Part shown: positions 54,332-63,037 of the stretch, piece after piece
How the letters are laid out: each line of letters begins with the position of its first letter
Position numbering within the stretch: the stretch's first letter is position 1
Source: WJKG01 sp964627305
Lineage (GTDB): Bacteria > Zixibacteria > MSB-5A5 > GN15 > FEB-12
Reading direction: 5' to 3'
DNA length: 64,000 nt
Assembly (NCBI GenBank): GCA_964627305.1
Contig: CAZVHP010000001.1
Location: forward strand, 186,001-250,000
Program-made: the position numbers and the translations under genes
Notes under the pieces: model-generated
Told to the model about the DNA's origin: nothing
The model's input: only the letters and a program-made list of their open reading frames with translations
Database searches by the model: none

Positions 54332-55939
54332 TCACTCGAACGGGTTGGGGAGCTGGGGCTTTCCGTCAGTTTGCGATTTGTGCGGCACCGGCTGCTTCGC
54401 TGCTGACGTCGGTGAGGTGCCGTAGTAGCGATGCTCGCGGAGTATGGTTACATACCCCTCACCCTGGTTGGGCACCCAGTCGAAGGTTATATCGTCAGCG
54501 CTGTGGAAGAAAGCGTTGATGGAGACAACTCGTGCGCCGAAGGGATTGCCGAAATCACTCCATTCGATGCCGACTTCCATTACCCGGGTGGAGTCCGGAA
54601 TGTGGTGGTACGCAAGGCCCGTCGTGTCAAACAGCTTGTTCCATCTCGATGCGCTCCACACGGCCATAGCTGTGTCACCGCCGTGCAGTCCCAGGATCAT
54701 ACGGTATTCGGCGCCAATACCGTTCAGACTTGCACCATTGAACTCGTTGCGCCCGGTGTTGGGGTTGCCGTCGATATCAAAGAAGACACCCAGATCGACC
54801 CCGGTGTCCTGATAGGCGTCTGCCCAGTCAGCCGAGAACTCATAGCGCAGCTCCAGAAGGGTGTCGGTGGTGCGGGCCAGCATCCTTACCACATCCTGTG
54901 GCAGCTGCTCGGCATTGTCATCGAGGGCCATCTGCTCCCAGAGGTATATGACCGACATGGGGGCAGATTCTCCCTGCCGGTCCATGGCATACGCCCGGGC
55001 TGTCAGGACGACCACCTGGCCAATGTCAAGGCCGGAAGCATCCCAGTCAAAGAACCAGGGGGCTTCGTAACTGGTTGCACCGGGGACGAAGACGCCGTCC
55101 ACGTAGTAACGAATGCTGTCGACGCCAACCGGGTGCTGGACGTACATGGCAATGCTTACCTGTGAGTCAACCACCGCGTTGTCATAGAAGGGATTGAAAC
55201 TCACAAACGGTATGAAAGGATCGGCAGCTGTCGTGAAGCTCCAGACAAACGCTTCCGAAAGGTGATTGCCGAACGTATCCGCGACGGCGGTGGTAACAGT
55301 CGCGGTGTAGACAGTGCCATAGTCAAGAGTATCATCCGGCTGGAAACTGGCCGTGACCGCAAGAGGGTCATAAGTGATCACACCCGGAACAGGTGTGGAG
55401 CCGCTGGTGAGGCTGATGGAACCCGGCATGAAACTCGTGGAGTCCATCGCCTTGTCAAACAGCACTGTGATCGGCTCCCAGGCGATATGCGTGTTGCTGC
55501 CGGACGCCGGGGTAACCGTCACCACTGCCGGGTTGGTTGTCGCCGGGTCCGGCTCAGTGGTAAATGACCAGCTGAAGACCTCCGCAAGGGCGTTTCCGGC
55601 CGTATCAGTGACCCCGGTGGTGATCAGCAGAGAGTAATTGGTGCCATAATCCAGCACCGGCACGGGGAAGATTACAACCTGTGAGTCGCTCGGGTAATCG
55701 AACAGACCTCCTAACTGCCCGACATTGGCGGCACTGAGTGTACTTAGGTCCATCGCTTCAGAGAACGTGACCTGGATTTCCGTTTCAATGTCGACGTTGG
55801 AGGCACCATCATACGGACTCACAAGGACAACCGCAGGCGGTGTCGTGTCGCCGGTGGGGCCATTGGTCGACTTTTTGCCGCAGGCTGTAACCAGCAGGGC
55901 TGCAACGGTCAATGTCAGGACGACCAGTCTCGTGTTCAC
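54332..55939 (-). CDS. Lipoprotein with two bacterial Ig-like (Big_5) domains
   Basis: About 535 residues from GTG at 55939, which places a lipobox LVTAC at Cys20 right after a hydrophobic run (LVVLTLTVAALLVTA); the ATG at 55993 would add 18 residues that spoil the signal. Two SbsA-type Ig domains (TPPAVVLVSPYDGASNVD, VTVTPASGSNTHIAWEP) each contain FSEAMD or FDKAMD, then a third Ig-like segment with an extended loop, and a C-terminal beta module near residues 370-520 with acidic DIDGNPNTGRNE that might bind calcium. Surface or periplasmic, function unknown. Divergent from the accC promoter region. Confidence 0.75.
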   Translation of the reverse strand: MNTRLVVLTLTVAALLVTACGKKSTNGPTGDTTPPAVVLVSPYDGASNVDIETEIQVTFSEAMDLSTLSAANVGQLGGLFDYPSDSQVVIFPVPVLDYGTNYSLLITTGVTDTAGNALAEVFSWSFTTEPDPATTNPAVVTVTPASGSNTHIAWEPITVLFDKAMDSTSFMPGSISLTSGSTPVPGVITYDPLAVTASFQPDDTLDYGTVYTATVTTAVADTFGNHLSEAFVWSFTTAADPFIPFVSFNPFYDNAVVDSQVSIAMYVQHPVGVDSIRYYVDGVFVPGATSYEAPWFFDWDASGLDIGQVVVLTARAYAMDRQGESAPMSVIYLWEQMALDDNAEQLPQDVVRMLARTTDTLLELRYEFSADWADAYQDTGVDLGVFFDIDGNPNTGRNEFNGASLNGIGAEYRMILGLHGGDTAMAVWSASRWNKLFDTTGLAYHHIPDSTRVMEVGIEWSDFGNPFGARVVSINAFFHSADDITFDWVPNQGEGYVTILREHRYYGTSPTSAAKQPVPHKSQTDGKPQLPNPFE

Positions 55940-56364
55940 AGTTTCGGGGGGCTCCGCAGGTGAAGTTTGGATGTTTCGATACTTATACATCATTTTCGGT
56001 CAAAACAAACAACAATCTGAGTCATCGCCAAAGCTTGTCAGTCACGATTGCGCTGTTCCTTTCATCTGTAAACACGGCAGCGCCGTCAGCCGTTTCACTG
56101 ACATTGCCTTTGCCGGATATGTCTTTGGTGATCAACCACTTGAGGAACTGGCCGCGAAGGAGCGAGTCGCCTGGCCCGGCGGCATGATAATCCGGCGCCC
56201 GGGCAACAACGACACCAATGATGACTGCCAGCGGAGGATGGTGGAAAGAGGTTTTGATTGGGGGACTTTCGTGGAGCCGGTGGATGGTCCTAAGCGCAAG
56301 TATTTCAAGCGACTGTAACTACAGAATACCAACGTTCGGCCTGGCGCGGAATCAGCAAATCATG
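55940..56364. other. Region between lipoprotein gene and accC promoter; possible small gene
   Basis: An open frame on the plus strand (ATG at 55971 to TAA at 56318, 115 codons) has coding-like codon use in its second half, ending CQRRMVERGFDWGTFVEPV and GPKRKYFKRL, but its first 35 codons look non-coding and no family is recognised. It may be a real small protein with a later start, or a relic. Confidence 0.35.
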
Positions 56365-56393
56365 TTGTCACCAACGGAACTTTCCCCTATATT
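56365..56393 (+). promoter_or_regulatory. Promoter of accC
   Basis: TTGTCA (56365-56370), 17-base spacer, TATATT (56388-56393). Start near 56400, leader about 75 bases. Confidence 0.7.
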
Positions 56394-56474
56394 GGGGCCT
56401 TGTGGATTATAAACGGTGCCGCAGCGACATCTGATCATGACCTGTTGGTACCGCTTACATATGAGGGAACACGT

Positions 56475-57965
56475 TTGTTTGACAAAGTACTGATTGCCAA
56501 CCGTGGCGAGATTGCCCTGAGAGTCATCCGGGCCTGCAAAGAGCTTGGCCTTAAGACAGTGGCTGTGTACTCCGAGGCTGATCGTGATTCGTTGCACGTC
56601 CGTTTTGCTGATGAAGATGTGTGCATTGGACCGCCCGCCCCGGGCAAGTCTTACCTTGATATGAAGCGGATTATTGCCGCTGCCGAGGTGACCAATGCCG
56701 GAGCGATCCATCCCGGTTACGGGTTTCTGGCCGAGAACGCCGATTTCGCCGAGGTGTGCGAGTCGTGCGGGATCATCTTCATCGGGCCGACTCCGGAGCA
56801 GATTCGTGATTTGGGCGACAAGGTCAAGGCAAAAGAAATCATGAAGAAGGCCGGCGTGCCGGTCATCCCCGGCTCGGAAGGAGTGGTGCCGAATTTCGAT
56901 ACCGCAGCACGACTCGCGGAGGAAATTGGCTACCCGGTCATGCTCAAGGCTGTCGCCGGCGGCGGTGGCAAAGGGATGCGCATGTGTCGCAACATGGCCG
57001 AACTCGAGCGCAACTGGTACGTGGCTTCAACCGAGGCCGCCAACTCCTTCAGCAACCCCGATCTTTACATGGAGAAGCTGGTTATCAACCCGCACCACGT
57101 GGAGATACAACTGATCGGCGATACGCATGGCAACTATTACCATTTCGGAGAGCGCGACTGCTCCATTCAGCGCCGCCATCAGAAGTTGATCGAGGAGACG
57201 CCGTCGCCGCTGATGACGCCTGAGCTGCGGCAGCGAATGGGTGAGGCCGCCCTGAAAGGTGCCCGCGATGTTGCCTACCGTGGGGTGGGGACGATTGAGT
57301 TTCTGGTCGATGCGGACCGCAATTTCTATTTCATGGAAATGAACACGCGCATCCAGGTGGAACACCCGATCACCGAAGAGGCGTTCGAAGTTGATCTGGT
57401 CAGGGATCAGATCAGAGTTGCCCTTGGAGAGCAGATCGAATACAAGCAGGAAGAACTGATTCACAAGTGGTGTTCGATCGAGTGTCGCATCAATGCCGAG
57501 GACCCGAGCAAGGACTTTCGGCCCGGGCCGGGCACGATCACGGGATTGCATATCCCGGGCGGTCTGGGCGTGCGCGTCGATCGGGCTGTCTACACCAAGT
57601 ACACTATTCCGCCATTTTATGATTCGCTTATCGCCAAGCTGATCGTGCGTGCCCGCACGCGCGATGAAGCCATCCGGCGTATGCGCAGCGCCCTCAGCGA
57701 GTTCATTGTGGGAGGGGTGCCGACGACCGTATCCTTCCACCGGCAGATCTTCGCCCACCCGGATTTTGTAGCCGGCAACTACGACATCAATTTCCTCGAG
57801 AGCACCTTCAAGAAAGTACCGGTCGACGCCGAACAGGTTCGCACCGGTCTGACGTTGAAGCGTCCGGCCGAAACGGATCAGGCGGCAGTCGCCACAGTCA
57901 CAAGGCCGCAGGTCAAAGAAGCTGCTCAAGAAACAGACGAAACAACGACCCGGACAGAGAAGTAG
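56475..57965 (+). CDS. accC: Acetyl-CoA carboxylase, biotin carboxylase subunit
   Basis: 496 residues. Carboxylates the biotin of AccB with ATP and bicarbonate. Motifs: KVLIANRGEIALRVIRAC start, YGFLAENADFAEVC, the ATP-grasp GGGGKGMR loop, HHVEIQLIGD, ERDCSIQRRHQK, and EMNTRIQVEHPITE. I place the start at TTG 56475, six bases after GAGGGA, giving the family start LFDKVLIANRG; an ATG-in-frame extension to 56400 adds 25 unconserved residues. A 45-residue Thr/Glu-rich tail after the core is unusual. Followed 29 bases later by gcvH. Confidence 0.95.
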   Translation: MFDKVLIANRGEIALRVIRACKELGLKTVAVYSEADRDSLHVRFADEDVCIGPPAPGKSYLDMKRIIAAAEVTNAGAIHPGYGFLAENADFAEVCESCGIIFIGPTPEQIRDLGDKVKAKEIMKKAGVPVIPGSEGVVPNFDTAARLAEEIGYPVMLKAVAGGGGKGMRMCRNMAELERNWYVASTEAANSFSNPDLYMEKLVINPHHVEIQLIGDTHGNYYHFGERDCSIQRRHQKLIEETPSPLMTPELRQRMGEAALKGARDVAYRGVGTIEFLVDADRNFYFMEMNTRIQVEHPITEEAFEVDLVRDQIRVALGEQIEYKQEELIHKWCSIECRINAEDPSKDFRPGPGTITGLHIPGGLGVRVDRAVYTKYTIPPFYDSLIAKLIVRARTRDEAIRRMRSALSEFIVGGVPTTVSFHRQIFAHPDFVAGNYDINFLESTFKKVPVDAEQVRTGLTLKRPAETDQAAVATVTRPQVKEAAQETDETTTRTEK

Positions 57966-57994
57966 AAACACAGGATGTTGTTCAGGAGGCAAGT

Positions 57995-58372
57995 GTGGAT
58001 ATTCCATCGGATCTGAAGTACACCAAAGAGCACGAGTGGGTCAGTCTTGACGGTGATATCGCAACCATCGGGATCACCGACTACGCTCAGGGTGAGTTGG
58101 GTGATATCGTCTTTGTCGAGTTGCCCTCGGTTGGAGAGAACGTTTCGCAGATGGATTCTTTCGGCACGATTGAGGCCGTCAAGGCGGTGTCTGACCTGTA
58201 TGCACCGGTCTCCGGAGAAGTGGTCGAGGTCAATGAGGCCCTGGCCGATGACCCGATGGTGATCAATCGAGATCCGTATGGTGACGGCTGGATGATCAGG
58301 ATCAAAGTGTCTGAGGCCGGTCAGGTCGAACAGTTGCTGGATCCCGCCGGTTACAAGAGTACATTGGAGTAA
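57995..58372 (+). CDS. gcvH: Glycine cleavage system H protein
   Basis: 125-residue lipoyl carrier shuttling the aminomethyl arm between P, T and L proteins. The TIEAVKAVSDLYAPVSGEV segment holds the lipoylated Lys63; EHEWVSLDGDIATIGITDYA is the standard start. GTG start with AGGAGG six bases upstream. Probably cotranscribed with accC before and gcvPA 73 bases after. No T protein (gcvT) or dihydrolipoamide dehydrogenase is in this window. Confidence 0.97.
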   Translation: MDIPSDLKYTKEHEWVSLDGDIATIGITDYAQGELGDIVFVELPSVGENVSQMDSFGTIEAVKAVSDLYAPVSGEVVEVNEALADDPMVINRDPYGDGWMIRIKVSEAGQVEQLLDPAGYKSTLE

Positions 58373-58445
58373 ACAACCAGCGTTGACTGGTCGGCTGCGC
58401 TGCCACAGTCGACAGCCCGTTGAGTGACAAGACAGAAAGGCGGCT

Positions 58446-59801
58446 ATGCCCTATATTCCGAATACCGATGACGATCGTCGGAAAATGCTCAACCGGATCG
58501 GCACCGACTCAATCGAGCAGTTGCTTGACAGCATCCCGAAGAAGCTTCGCCTGAATCGTCCTCTGGATATCCCCGCGCTCTCGGAAATGGAACTGCTGGC
58601 AGAGATCGAGGGATTGTCCCGCGAAAGCCATGATGGCTTGACCTGCTTTGCCGGTGGCGGTGTGTACGATCATTTCATTCCGTCGGCAGTGGGCGCCATC
58701 GTCAACCGCCCGGAGTTCGTGACAGCGTATACCCCGTATCAGCCGGAAGTGTCTCAGGGGACTTTGCAGGTAACCTACGAGTTTCAGACACACATCTGCC
58801 GTTTGACCGGGATGGATGTTGCCAATGCTTCGATGTACGACGGAGCGTCGGCTGCTGCCGAAGCCGTCCTACTGGCTGTCCGGGTGACCAAACGCAACAA
58901 GGCCGTAATCAGCAACACGGTCAGCCCGCTATACCGACAGGTCATTGACACATACCTGGCCGGTCACGGGATTGAGCTGATCTATGTACCGATGGCCGAC
59001 GGTGTGACCGATTACAGCCGGATGCAGGACTCGATTGATGAGCGCACGGCCTGCGTCCTGGTTGCGCAGCCAAATTTCTTCGGCCTGCTCGAGGAGATCG
59101 AGCACATCGTTGAGCCGGCCCACAGTGTCGGGGCAAAGGTCATCATGGCTGTGGATCCTATCGCGCAGGCAATCCTGAGGACTCCCGGGGAGTATGGCGC
59201 CGATATCGTGATCGGCGAGGGCCAGCCGCTGGGGATACCGGTGTCGTTCGGTGGGCCCCTGCTGGGCTTCTTTGCGGCAAAGAAAGACCTGATCCGACAG
59301 ATGCCGGGGCGGCTTGTGAGCCGGACAACCGATGTGGATGGACGCACCGGGTTTGTGCTAACCCTGCAGACGCGAGAGCAGCACATCCGCCGGGAGAAGG
59401 CAACCTCGAATATCTGCACCAACCAGGCGCTCTGTGCCACGACGGCTTCTGTGTATATGACCCTCATGGGCAAGACCGGTATGCGACAGGTGGCTCTGCT
59501 CTCAGCCGAAAGGGCGCAGAAGGCGTACCGGCAGATCACGGCACTCGATGGCTTCAGTGCCTGCTTCCCGGCTCCATTCGTGCGTGAGTTTGCCATCAAA
59601 ACACCCGAACCAGCGTCCCGTATCATCAACGCTCTGACCGAGAAGGGGCTTCTGGCCGGCATCAGTGCCGGGCGCTGGTATCAGGGTCTCGACGACTGTC
59701 TGATTGTCGCGGTTACGGAGAAGCGGACAGACCGTGATATAGCTCGTTTGGTAGAAGGGCTTAAGGAGCGAAGCACCAGTGGTGTTATGTCCAAAATGTA
59801 A
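58446..59801 (+). CDS. gcvPA: Glycine dehydrogenase (decarboxylating) subunit 1
   Basis: N-terminal half of the split P protein, 451 residues. Motifs: GLTCFAGGGVYDHFIPSAV, FVTAYTPYQPEVSQGTLQ, YDGASAAAEA, VAQPNFFGLLEEIE, and GEGQPLGIPVSFGGP. With GcvPB forms the PLP-dependent decarboxylase heterotetramer. The split form is typical of many Gram-positive and FCB bacteria. Its end overlaps the next gene. Confidence 0.96.
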   Translation: MPYIPNTDDDRRKMLNRIGTDSIEQLLDSIPKKLRLNRPLDIPALSEMELLAEIEGLSRESHDGLTCFAGGGVYDHFIPSAVGAIVNRPEFVTAYTPYQPEVSQGTLQVTYEFQTHICRLTGMDVANASMYDGASAAAEAVLLAVRVTKRNKAVISNTVSPLYRQVIDTYLAGHGIELIYVPMADGVTDYSRMQDSIDERTACVLVAQPNFFGLLEEIEHIVEPAHSVGAKVIMAVDPIAQAILRTPGEYGADIVIGEGQPLGIPVSFGGPLLGFFAAKKDLIRQMPGRLVSRTTDVDGRTGFVLTLQTREQHIRREKATSNICTNQALCATTASVYMTLMGKTGMRQVALLSAERAQKAYRQITALDGFSACFPAPFVREFAIKTPEPASRIINALTEKGLLAGISAGRWYQGLDDCLIVAVTEKRTDRDIARLVEGLKERSTSGVMSKM

Positions 59802-60126
59802 CTCCGAGCTTGGTGACGACGTTACCGAGTGCTACGTATGCGGTTCCGAGATTACCTCGGAGGATGAAGAGGGATGGATAGTGCTGGGCACAATTGAAGA
59901 CAAGATCTCGGCTGACTTCGCACGCGAGGCCCTTGCCTGCTACGAGATTCCGGCCGTCGTGTTCTGCAGATCGGGGTTCTTCGGCGCGGCCGGCCTTCCG
60001 TTGTATTCGTTCTACTCCGATCGATCGGGGCGTTTCGAGGTGTCGGTGCCGGCTGCCTGTGTGGCCGAGGCGATCGGCGTGCTGGACATGGTTGTCGGCA
60101 AGCGCTGGCAGCGAAAGGAGGAGTAA
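59779..60126 (+). CDS. Zinc ribbon plus DUF2007-like protein (copy 1)
   Basis: 115 residues. An N-terminal zinc ribbon with two CxxC pairs (CPKCNSEL and CYVCGSE), then a DUF2007-like fold (VLGTIEDKISADFAREAL then YEIPAVVFCRSGF). GTG start at 59779 overlaps the gcvPA end by 23 bases, with AAGGAG about ten bases upstream. DUF2007 is described as a possible signal-transducing domain; function unproved. Paralogue of the next gene. Confidence 0.75.
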   Translation: MVLCPKCNSELGDDVTECYVCGSEITSEDEEGWIVLGTIEDKISADFAREALACYEIPAVVFCRSGFFGAAGLPLYSFYSDRSGRFEVSVPAACVAEAIGVLDMVVGKRWQRKEE

Positions 60127-60127
60127 G

Positions 60128-60514
60128 GTGCCCTTCTGTCCCCGATGCAAGTACGAGTACTCCGAGGGCGTACTCATGTGCCCGGACTGCAGCGAGAAGC
60201 TTGTGGATGCGCTTCCTGCAAGTGTTTCGTCTGCGGTGCAGCCCGATGACAGCTGGGTCGTTGTCGGTCGTGTCGAGAGCGAGGTGCGCTCGGAGATGGC
60301 CAAAGGGGCGCTGGATTCCAACAACATCCCGTCCGTGTTGCTGTCCAACCTCTTCAATGCCTATGGTAAGGGAATGGATATGATGTGGAATCTCAGTCCG
60401 TCCGGCGGCGAGGGCAGCGCCATCCTCGTGCCGCGCGAGTTCAGGGAGGAAGCGTTGATCATACTGGAGGCCGTGCTTGGCGATGACTTTAGGCCTCCCG
60501 AACAGAGGCGCTGA
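60128..60514 (+). CDS. Zinc ribbon plus DUF2007-like protein (copy 2)
   Basis: 128 residues, GTG at 60128 right after GGAGG of the previous stop region. Same plan as the preceding gene: CPRCKYEYSEG and CPDCSEKL zinc ribbon, then VVVGRVESEVRSEMAKGAL and NIPSVLLSNLF. The pair arose by duplication; the second has a longer loop (NAYGKGMDMMWN). Encoded inside the gcv operon, possibly regulating it. Confidence 0.75.
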   Translation: MPFCPRCKYEYSEGVLMCPDCSEKLVDALPASVSSAVQPDDSWVVVGRVESEVRSEMAKGALDSNNIPSVLLSNLFNAYGKGMDMMWNLSPSGGEGSAILVPREFREEALIILEAVLGDDFRPPEQRR

Positions 60515-60537
60515 CACTTCTGCTTATGGAGACTGCT

Positions 60538-61407
60538 ATGTCCAAAGGAATGATAAGAGCCCATACCTTGATTGCTCTGCTGCTGTTCACTCTGGTTGCC
60601 GTAAGCTGCTCTGATGATTCCGGCTCCGGTCCGCTGCAGCCGGTATACCATGATATCGACAAGGCCCGTCAGGCGGCGGCGGCTCACAATCTGCCGCTGT
60701 TGATCGATTTCTTCACTGACGATTGCAAGTGGTGCAAGAGACTTGACACCACCGTGCTCAATACGCCGAAGGCGGAGGAGTACTTCACCTCCAGAATGGT
60801 GTTGGCTAAAGTCAACGGTCACCAGCAGACGGAGCTGGCCGGGCAATACAACGTTTCGGCCTATCCGACACTCATCCTGCTTGATACGACTGGCTCCGAA
60901 ATCGATCGCATCGTCGGTTACCGCGAGGCCGGTCCGTTCTTCTCAACACTCGATGACTATCTGGTTGGCAAGAACACCCTGGCTTTTCTGGTTCAACGTT
61001 ACGAGGAAGCACCGAATCGTATCCTGGCCAAGAAGATAGCTGACAAGTACAAGTATCGGGGTCAGGCCGAGCAGGCCTACGACTGGTACGGTGAGGTGAT
61101 CGCAACCGGCCAGCCGACCGACTCACTGTCCGCGGAGGCAAAGATGGAACTGGCGGACATGGAACGCCGCGCCGGCAACTACGATGAAGCCCTCGTGCAA
61201 TTCGAATGGATTATGAACGAGTTTGCCGACCAGCCGTTTGCTGAGAGGGCGGAGTTGTGGCGTGCCTATGTGCTCGTGAAGAAAGAGGACACCGCGGCGG
61301 CGCTGACGGCACTGAGGGCATTCGTCGAACATTATCCCGGCTCCGACCAGACCGAGTGGGTCATGGGGCAGATAAGAAGTCTTACGGGGGAAGGGTTGCA
61401 GGAATAG
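60538..61407 (+). CDS. Thioredoxin-like lipoprotein with TPR helices
   Basis: 289 residues from the ATG at 60538 (GGAG six bases upstream; the ATG at 60526 lacks a site). Lipobox LVAVSC places it as an envelope lipoprotein. Thioredoxin-fold region: IDFFTDDCKWCKRLDTTV with a CKWC redox pair, then NVSAYPTLILLD with the cis-Pro. C-terminal TPR-like helices (GQAEQAYDWYGEVIATGQ, RAGNYDEALVQFEWIM) follow. Likely a disulfide or cytochrome-maturation helper of unknown partner. Lies between the two halves of gcvP. Confidence 0.85.
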   Translation: MSKGMIRAHTLIALLLFTLVAVSCSDDSGSGPLQPVYHDIDKARQAAAAHNLPLLIDFFTDDCKWCKRLDTTVLNTPKAEEYFTSRMVLAKVNGHQQTELAGQYNVSAYPTLILLDTTGSEIDRIVGYREAGPFFSTLDDYLVGKNTLAFLVQRYEEAPNRILAKKIADKYKYRGQAEQAYDWYGEVIATGQPTDSLSAEAKMELADMERRAGNYDEALVQFEWIMNEFADQPFAERAELWRAYVLVKKEDTAAALTALRAFVEHYPGSDQTEWVMGQIRSLTGEGLQE

Positions 61408-61500
61408 GCACTATTACCGTCCGGCCTCACAGAAGGTGACCGGCAGCAGCAGTCAGATACAGGATTACAGGTCAGACTAACAGAGGATCAGATCGCACTC

Positions 61501-62961
61501 ATGAAGACTCAATACGAAGGTACTGTCATTTACGAGAAGTCGGCGCCCGGACGCAAGGGCTATACCCTGCCCGCAACCGAACGGTCCGAGTCGGAGATAC
61601 TCACCAGCATTCCCGCCAGGTTCCTCAGGGAGAAGGCGGCTGAACTGGTCGAAGTGTCAGAACCGCAGGCAATGCGGCACTTCGTCAACCTCTCGACCAG
61701 GAATCACCATATCGACAAGGGCTTCTATCCGCTGGGTTCCTGCACGATGAAGTACAATCCCAAGCTGAACGATGTGGCGGCCTCGTTTGTCGATTTCCGT
61801 GAGCATCATCCCCTGGCACCCTGCTCCACGGCTCAGGGAATTCTGCACCTGATGTTCAACCTGCAGCAGTACCTGTCAGAAATCTCCGGTTTTCCGGGGA
61901 TGTCGCTGCAACCGGTGGCCGGTGCTCAGGGTGAGTTCGCCGGATTGCTGATCATGCTCAAGTATCACACCGAGAAAGGGCACCGTCGCAGCAAGATCCT
62001 CATCCCCGACTCTGCTCACGGCACCAACCCCGCATCGGTGAACAGCGTCGGGTACGAGACCGTCGAGATCAAGTCCAACGAGAGGGGCGTCATCGCACCG
62101 GAAACCGTTGCCGCCGTCATGGATGAAGAGGTGGCCGGGATGATGATGACCAATCCCAACACCCTGGGCATATTCGAGACGCACATCAAAGAGATCGCGG
62201 ACATCGTGCACCGGCAGGGTGGTCTGATGTACATGGACGGCGCCAACCTCAATGCCAATATGGGTATCTTCCGGCCGGGCGATGTCGGTTTTGACATCAT
62301 GCACTTCAACCTTCACAAGACTTTCAGCACGCCTCATGGCGGCGGCGGGCCGGGTGCCGGTGCGGTGGGTGTCACCGACGCTTTGGAAAGGTATCTGCCA
62401 ACCCCCGTACTGCGAAAGTCTGACGACCGTGGCTACTTTCTGGATTACGACCGTCCGCACTCTATCGGACGGCTGCACAGCTTCTATGGCAACTTCGCCA
62501 ACCTTGTCCGCGCCTATGCTTACATTCGCACGCTTGGTGGCGAAGGTCTGCGTCGAGCGAGTGAGAATGCTGTGCTTAATGCCAATTACCTCAAGGAGCT
62601 GCTGCGCGAGGATTTCGATCTTCCCTACGATGTCCACTGCATGCATGAGTTCGTGCTTTCCGGCAATCGCCAGAAGAAGGCCGGCGTGCGAACAGCAGAT
62701 ATCTCCAAGCGGCTGCTGGATTTCGGGGTGCATTCACCGACGAACTACTTCCCGCTGATTGTCCCCGAGGCCATGATGATCGAGCCGACCGAAACCGAAA
62801 GCCGCGAAACGCTTGACTATTTTGCCGAAGTGATGAAGCTCATTGCCCGGGAGGCGATCGAGGATCCGGAGAAGGTGACCTCGGCACCTCACACCACTCC
62901 GGTGCGTCGCCTGGATGAAGCCGGCGCCGCTCGTAAGATGGATGTCAGTTTTATCGGTTGA
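61501..62961 (+). CDS. gcvPB: Glycine dehydrogenase (decarboxylating) subunit 2
   Basis: C-terminal half of the split P protein, 486 residues. Carries the PLP lysine Lys273 in NLHKTFSTPHGGGGPG, plus NYHHIDKGFYPLGSCTMKYNP-like start region, AHGTNPASV, and MMMTNPNTLGIFE. Ends with the HTTPVRRLDE segment. Its terminator follows 27 bases after the stop. Confidence 0.97.
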   Translation: MKTQYEGTVIYEKSAPGRKGYTLPATERSESEILTSIPARFLREKAAELVEVSEPQAMRHFVNLSTRNHHIDKGFYPLGSCTMKYNPKLNDVAASFVDFREHHPLAPCSTAQGILHLMFNLQQYLSEISGFPGMSLQPVAGAQGEFAGLLIMLKYHTEKGHRRSKILIPDSAHGTNPASVNSVGYETVEIKSNERGVIAPETVAAVMDEEVAGMMMTNPNTLGIFETHIKEIADIVHRQGGLMYMDGANLNANMGIFRPGDVGFDIMHFNLHKTFSTPHGGGGPGAGAVGVTDALERYLPTPVLRKSDDRGYFLDYDRPHSIGRLHSFYGNFANLVRAYAYIRTLGGEGLRRASENAVLNANYLKELLREDFDLPYDVHCMHEFVLSGNRQKKAGVRTADISKRLLDFGVHSPTNYFPLIVPEAMMIEPTETESRETLDYFAEVMKLIAREAIEDPEKVTSAPHTTPVRRLDEAGAARKMDVSFIG

Positions 62962-62987
62962 TGACGCCTGACCAGCGTATTAGGTTT

Positions 62988-63022
62988 GGCCGGTGCCCGC
63001 ACATGTGGACACCGGCCCTTTT
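62988..63022 (+). terminator. Intrinsic terminator of gcvPB
   Basis: GGCCGGTG and CACCGGCC form a perfect eight-base stem with a 14-base loop, then CTTTT. Confidence 0.8.
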
Positions 63023-63037
63023 GCTGGATGTGGAGCC

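Noticed and set aside
58373..58445. Glycine riboswitch before the gcv genes
   Set aside because: The 29- and 73-base gaps around gcvH are too short, and the accC leader shows no tandem glycine aptamer.
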